Both the position numbers and the translations under genes were made by a program. 10,899 nt of DNA from Planctomycetota bacterium (GTDB lineage Bacteria; Planctomycetota; J058; JARGOJ01), in NCBI GenBank assembly GCA_029210225.1, contig JARGOJ010000221.1, positions 1 to 10,899 of the forward strand, written 5' to 3'. Every line of letters starts with the position of its first letter. Position 1 is the first letter of the stretch. Shown in pieces: positions 7,876 through 10,899 of this stretch. The notes under the pieces were generated by a model. The model saw only the letters and a list, made by a program, of their open reading frames with translations. It did no database searches and was not told where the DNA came from.

Positions 7876-7881
7876 TGATCA

Positions 7882-7887
7882 TCCTCT
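7882..7887 (-). promoter_or_regulatory. Ribosome binding site supporting the TTG start at 7875
   Basis: AGAGGA on the - strand is 6 bases before the TTG codon, which is good spacing. It is the main support for a TTG start in this small gene. Confidence 0.6.
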
Positions 7888-7903
7888 AGGAGTTAACGCA
7901 AAG

Positions 7904-7936
7904 CGGGGACAAACAGGATTCTCCTGATTGTCCCCG
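7904..7936. repeat. Long near-perfect hairpin (REP-like or terminator)
   Basis: CGGGGACAA (7904-7912) pairs with TTGTCCCCG (7928-7936), and CAGGA (7914-7918) pairs with TCCTG (7922-7926). Only one A-A mismatch (7913/7927) and a 3-base loop break the 14 pairs. A further GCAAAG/CTTTGC pair (7898-7903, 7948-7953) could form an outer stem. It lies 25 bases after the stop of the HEAT-PDZ gene and 28 bases before the TTG of the next. No T-tract follows on either strand, so a standard intrinsic terminator is doubtful. A REP-type element or an mRNA-stabilising hairpin fits as well. Confidence 0.7.
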
Positions 7937-7961
7937 ATTTGATAAGGCTTTGCTTCAAAAT

Positions 7962-9359
7962 CTAGTTGGAGGCTTTCACACCTTGTCCATTGATTCCGAG
8001 GCGGCCTTCGTTCTTTACGGTTATCGAGCGCGTCGCGCCGTTGTCGTAAATCGTGAGGGTAAGGTCTGCAGAAGGAGTGGTTGGAGCGGGTGTTGTTTCC
8101 CCGCCGCGACCACCGCGACCGCCGCGACCACCGCGACCGCCACGACCACCCAGCATACGCTGGATAGAGCGGCCATCAGTCACCGGTTGGTTGTTGATCG
8201 CTGTGATCACTTGACCGGCGGTGAGGCCAGCCTTTGCGGCCACAGAATCAGGTGTCACAGCAGTAATCAAGTATCCAGTGACAGGTGAGGACGTCTTCTG
8301 AGCGAGTAACTCAGCGGCTTTCCGAACCTCATCATTGGAGTCTTTGAGACCTTGATCGACGACTTGCTTGCCTGTGTCTTTATCCCGGGCCAAAGCGTTC
8401 AAAGCTGTAATGCGAACGTCTGAAGGGTTGGAAGAGTTTCCAAAGACAGAGTTGAGGGCTTTGAGTGCTTCAGGCTCGCGGCTGCGAGTCAGAGTCGAGA
8501 GCGCCGCACGATAGATGTCTGAGGACCCGCCACCGAAGCCTCCAAAACCGCCACGGCCACCGCGGCCACCACGACCACCACGACCACCACGGCCAGTGTT
8601 TTGAGCAGCCTTTTGCTCTTCGGTCAAAGGCTTGGCAGCGGGGAGACTTGCGAGGAACTGTGAGATCACAACAACGCGCTTCTTCTCGTCGCGCTCAGAG
8701 CGGCGATAACCGTTGAGGGCTTCCTGCAAGAAGGCGTCGGCAGCTTCACCGGAGATTCCGATGCTTGGGTTTGTCAGCGCCCATGTGTAGAGCTTCTCGT
8801 TGCCATATCCGCGACGATCAAAGCGCCCAAGCCCGAGCCACTTGGCCTCGTGCATGTCGCTATAGCATTGAGCGAGGGCGGCAAAGTCAGGAGGATCAAG
8901 CTTGGAGATCGCACCCATGACAGCGACGCAGGTCTTGCCATCTTTGGCCATCAAAGATTCGTTGAACTTCTCCATAAGCTCGGCGAGAGTCATCGCACTG
9001 AGTGGCTTGGAGATTTTGTCTACGTTGCTCTCCAACGCAGAAAGACGCTTCGCCATATTGACGAGGTTCAAGTCGGCCTTTGTTGGTTCTGGAACGGAGA
9101 GGGGTGTGGTTTTCTTGGGATCTGGACGGCGAGTGCGAGCGGTCAGGACCAAGATTTCATCTTTGACCTTGTCCATTTCGCCGCTAAGCCGTGCGACTTC
9201 TTTTTTGAGTTCGTTGAACTTGGCCCGGGACACCCCAGAAGACGCTTGTTGGGTCTCTGTATCTTTGTCCTTAGATTCGTTCATGAACATGACTGTCGAG
9301 CCGACGACAAAGGCTCCTAAGAGGAACATGACGACGCTCATGCCGAGTGTTTTTTTCAT
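7962..9359 (-). CDS. Membrane-anchored HEAT-like/PDZ protein with two GGR tracts
   Basis: This 465-residue protein has an N-terminal hydrophobic helix (about 6-27), more like an uncleaved signal anchor than a cleaved peptide, then a coiled coil (about 44-74). A helical region (about 95-240) follows with no family I recognise. An Arg/Gly tract (about 255-280), GGR repeats ending in GGFGGFGGG, links to HEAT-like helices (about 281-356; RITALNALARD, DEVRKAAELLA). The C-terminal PDZ domain (about 357-458) starts GYLITAVTPDSVAAKAGL, with TAGQVITAINNQPV typical of HtrA/RseP-like PDZ domains. A second GGR tract (404-420) interrupts it between the helix ending RML and the final strands (LTLTIYDNG). 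No protease or other catalytic motif is visible, so an adaptor or scaffold role outside the cytoplasm is likely. AGGAAG (9368-9373) stands 8 bases before ATG. It lies 32 bases after the LTxxQ-like gene, almost surely in one operon. Confidence 0.88.
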   Translation of the reverse strand: MKKTLGMSVVMFLLGAFVVGSTVMFMNESKDKDTETQQASSGVSRAKFNELKKEVARLSGEMDKVKDEILVLTARTRRPDPKKTTPLSVPEPTKADLNLVNMAKRLSALESNVDKISKPLSAMTLAELMEKFNESLMAKDGKTCVAVMGAISKLDPPDFAALAQCYSDMHEAKWLGLGRFDRRGYGNEKLYTWALTNPSIGISGEAADAFLQEALNGYRRSERDEKKRVVVISQFLASLPAAKPLTEEQKAAQNTGRGGRGGRGGRGGRGGFGGFGGGSSDIYRAALSTLTRSREPEALKALNSVFGNSSNPSDVRITALNALARDKDTGKQVVDQGLKDSNDEVRKAAELLAQKTSSPVTGYLITAVTPDSVAAKAGLTAGQVITAINNQPVTDGRSIQRMLGGRGGRGGRGGRGGRGGETTPAPTTPSADLTLTIYDNGATRSITVKNEGRLGINGQGVKASN

Positions 9360-9391
9360 CTCAACAACTTCCTATCTTTCTCAACTGAGAA

Positions 9392-10243
9392 TCACTTAAT
9401 GATTCCCATTGCAACCAGCTTGGCCTTTTGAAGGTCGTCCAACTGCCCAGTAAGCTCTGCTTCGAGCTTCTTGATAGCAGCTTCTGAATCGGAGCGAGCT
9501 TTACGGTACTCGGCCAACTTGGTGTTTGCCTCTTCTTTTTTGATCCCATCTTTGAGGGATTTCAAAAGAGCGCGTCGATTGGTGTCAACAGCTTCGCGTG
9601 ACTTCCGACGCTCAGTGAGAACCTTCTTGAGAGCAGCGACAACAGGCGCCTCTTGAGTCTTGCTGAGGAAGAGAGATTTCTTAACTTCTTCGATGGTACG
9701 ATTGTCGCGGTCCTCTGGGTTTCCACGACGACCACGTCCACCTTCACCGCGTCCACCACGGCCGAATCCACGTCCACCTTCTCCACGGCCACCGCGGCCA
9801 CGACCTTCTCCACGAGCACCGTCACGACCGCCACGATTCTTATTGGCTTCGTCTCTCTTCTTCTTTTGCTCGTCCGTCAGAATATCTTCAACGATCTTCT
9901 GGTAGGTCTTGCGAGCTTCGCTCATCTTCGCCCAGTCGCCGCTTTCACGAGCTCCAGCAATCGCGTCTCGGTAGGCCTTCATCGCGGCTTCCATTTTGGC
10001 TTTCTGAGTATCAGTCAGGTTCAAGTCTTCCATACCACCACCGCGACGACGACGTTCTCCACGAGGACGCTCTCCGCGAGGACGCTCAGGGCGATCTTGA
10101 GGCTTTGCTTTAGGAGCAGGAGGCTCTTGGGGCTCGGCTTTGGGTGGTGGGGGAGGAGTTGGATTGTCTTGGGCGGTTGCGGTGCTGCTGAAAGCAAATA
10201 GTGCTGCGCCTAGCGCGAGAGGTAGGGAGATCTTGTTAAACAT
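9392..10243 (-). CDS. Exported LTxxQ/Spy-like protein with RGG-rich linker
   Basis: This 283-residue protein has a signal peptide (1-24, ATA|QDNP) and a Pro-rich then Arg-rich segment (about 28-68; RPRGERPRGERRRR). A helical unit (about 72-132) carries two LTxxQ-type motifs, LTDTQ and LTDEQ, as in the Spy/CpxP periplasmic chaperone superfamily. An RGG/GRG tract (about 137-176) follows, then a second helical unit (about 180-283) rich in Lys, Arg and Glu, ending DDLQKAKLVAMGI. The second unit looks like a diverged copy of the first (LFLSKTQ...). No catalytic residues are visible. The family suggests a periplasmic chaperone or stress-binding role, but the RGG tract is not part of classical Spy or CpxP. 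AAGGA lies 11 bases before the ATG, rather far. It is the first gene of a two-gene unit with the HEAT-PDZ gene, which also carries Arg/Gly tracts. Confidence 0.88.
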   Translation of the reverse strand: MFNKISLPLALGAALFAFSSTATAQDNPTPPPPPKAEPQEPPAPKAKPQDRPERPRGERPRGERRRRGGGMEDLNLTDTQKAKMEAAMKAYRDAIAGARESGDWAKMSEARKTYQKIVEDILTDEQKKKRDEANKNRGGRDGARGEGRGRGGRGEGGRGFGRGGRGEGGRGRRGNPEDRDNRTIEEVKKSLFLSKTQEAPVVAALKKVLTERRKSREAVDTNRRALLKSLKDGIKKEEANTKLAEYRKARSDSEAAIKKLEAELTGQLDDLQKAKLVAMGIIK

Positions 10244-10471
10244 GGTTCTTAGGTTCCTTGTTTCAAACTGACTAATTCATCCAGGAAATCTTATCCGCCA
10301 CACTTAAGCAAATAGGCAGCCAAAAGGCGAAAGAGTTTCTCTTTTGCTCGGAGGTCCAATGAAAGCGCCACTGGCTCTACGACTGGGATTCCCCAGAGGT
10401 CAAAGACCTTGTACGAATGACACTGTCTTTTTCAGATTTGCAAAGGGCAAGTGATTCCGCCGGTCTCACAA
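10244..10471 (-). other. Intergenic region upstream of the LTxxQ/HEAT-PDZ unit
   Basis: This 228-base gap should hold the promoter of the two-gene unit and the terminator of the gene at the right edge. I see no convincing -35/-10 pair. TAAGAT on the - strand (near 10288-10293) could be a -10 box without a matching -35. Two small adjacent hairpins, CTGGG/CCCAG (10383-10396) and AGGTC/GACCT (10397-10409), are weak. No gene is visible. Confidence 0.4.
10326..10348 (-). terminator. Possible weak terminator for the gene at the right edge
   Basis: On the - strand AAAGAG pairs with CTCTTT across an AAA loop, with two more G-C pairs beyond one mismatch, followed by TTTTG. It lies about 124 bases past the stop at 10472. 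The stem is AT-rich, so the call is weak. Confidence 0.3.
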
Positions 10472-10899
10472 TCAGCGAATTTGCTTCTGAATCTCGGAGA
10501 CCAGCTCCGATTCATTGAGAGGCTTCGCTTTGCTCGGGGTGGAGCTGGATTGGGAAGATTGAAAGCGATGATCCCCGTCGACACCAAAAATAGGCTCGCC
10601 GAAACCGTCCTTGAGTGAGCTATCTGTCGGAGAAGGACGGGTGATCCTGAGAAAACCCTGAGCGCTCCCGACGAGGTTGGTCCAGAGCTTCGGATCATCA
10701 TCGATGAAGAAGATGCCTTCGTCCCCTGGCTTGAGCTCAGGTTGGTGAGAGGCTTCCAGGCTTGGGCGTCCGGGGATCTTCCCCCCTAAGACACGGATCA
10801 CTTCGATCCCCTGCGACTTCCCCTTCAAAGACTTTCGAGTCGCCACCTTGAAATAACTGAAGATCAGACGTCCGTCAGGGCTCGGGCGGACCTGGACGT
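10472..10899 (-). CDS. C-terminal part of an unidentified, possibly exported protein
   Basis: The frame stays open to the right edge. The GTG at 10846 is only internal, since the residues before it (VRPSPDGRLIFSYFKV) continue the same domain, so the start lies outside the window. About 142 codons are visible. The segment reads KSLKGKSQGIEVIRVLGG, then PELKPGDEGIFFIDDD, then GSAQGFLRI. This beta-rich order (LKG, V.GG, PGD..iFF, G.aQG.fri) resembles a conserved hypothetical family I recall from planctomycetes and myxobacteria, which often carries a signal peptide; I cannot verify that here. A Ser/Pro-rich linker (about residues 90-125 of the visible part) and a short terminal helix (NESELVSEIQKQIR) end the protein. 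No catalytic motif is visible. Confidence 0.75.
   Translation of the reverse strand, partial: VQVRPSPDGRLIFSYFKVATRKSLKGKSQGIEVIRVLGGKIPGRPSLEASHQPELKPGDEGIFFIDDDPKLWTNLVGSAQGFLRITRPSPTDSSLKDGFGEPIFGVDGDHRFQSSQSSSTPSKAKPLNESELVSEIQKQIR

Noticed and set aside
8100..8150. Short regular repeats resembling a CRISPR array or satellite
   Set aside because: The unit is 9 bases, has no spacers and is explained by GGR codons of the PDZ protein. The same applies to the tracts near 8540-8600 and 9720-9835.
9653..10201. Long + strand open frame opposite the LTxxQ-like gene
   Set aside because: It is a Thr/Ser-rich shadow of the Arg/Gly coding sequence, with no ribosome binding site or recognisable domain. 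Other antisense frames at 8850-9399 and 7950-8288 are rejected for the same reason.
10432..10701. Second - strand open frame overlapping the gene at the right edge
   Set aside because: The other frame is continuous to the window edge and has coherent beta-rich motifs; this one is Ser/Arg/Pro-rich and looks like a shadow.

Overview
The window looks like chromosomal DNA from a Planctomycetota or related PVC-group bacterium. The evidence is a large membrane-anchored Ser/Thr kinase with DWG in place of DFG, a GTPxYMSPEQA activation segment and a TPR/coiled-coil C-terminal half. Exported Arg/Gly-rich proteins with PDZ, HEAT-like and LTxxQ-like segments point the same way. The taxonomic call is inference; there is no rRNA, tRNA or other marker gene here. 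I saw no insertion sequence, CRISPR array or phage gene.

Left half, + strand (2-6826). The window opens inside a gene for a kinase-like membrane protein whose visible catalytic motifs are degraded, so it appears to be a pseudokinase. Its stop codon overlaps the start codon of the next gene (ATGA, 2449-2452). That second gene encodes an apparently active kinase of the same layout: cytoplasmic kinase domain, one membrane helix, coiled coil, then TPR-like repeats. After a 196-base gap comes an exported protein with a peptidoglycan-binding domain, a Pro/Ala/Lys linker and a Cys/His (CHAP or NlpC/P60-like) C-terminal domain. A hairpin at 6857-6888 separates this half from the convergent genes on the other strand.

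Right half, - strand, read from right to left. It holds the C-terminal end of an unidentified protein that runs off the right edge (10472-10899). Next is a two-gene unit: an exported LTxxQ/Spy-like protein with an RGG tract (9392-10243), followed 32 bases later by a membrane-anchored HEAT-PDZ protein with two GGR tracts (7962-9359). A small unknown gene with a TTG start follows (7525-7875), and then a zinc-ribbon protein (6912-7400). A long, nearly perfect hairpin (7904-7936) sits between the HEAT-PDZ gene and the small unknown gene.

The most notable points are the translationally coupled pseudokinase/kinase pair and the adjacent exported proteins that share Arg/Gly-rich tracts, one of which lies inside a PDZ domain. 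A plausible reading is that the kinase pair is an envelope sensor with large periplasmic TPR domains next to a cell-wall-acting protein, but nothing in the sequence proves that functional link.
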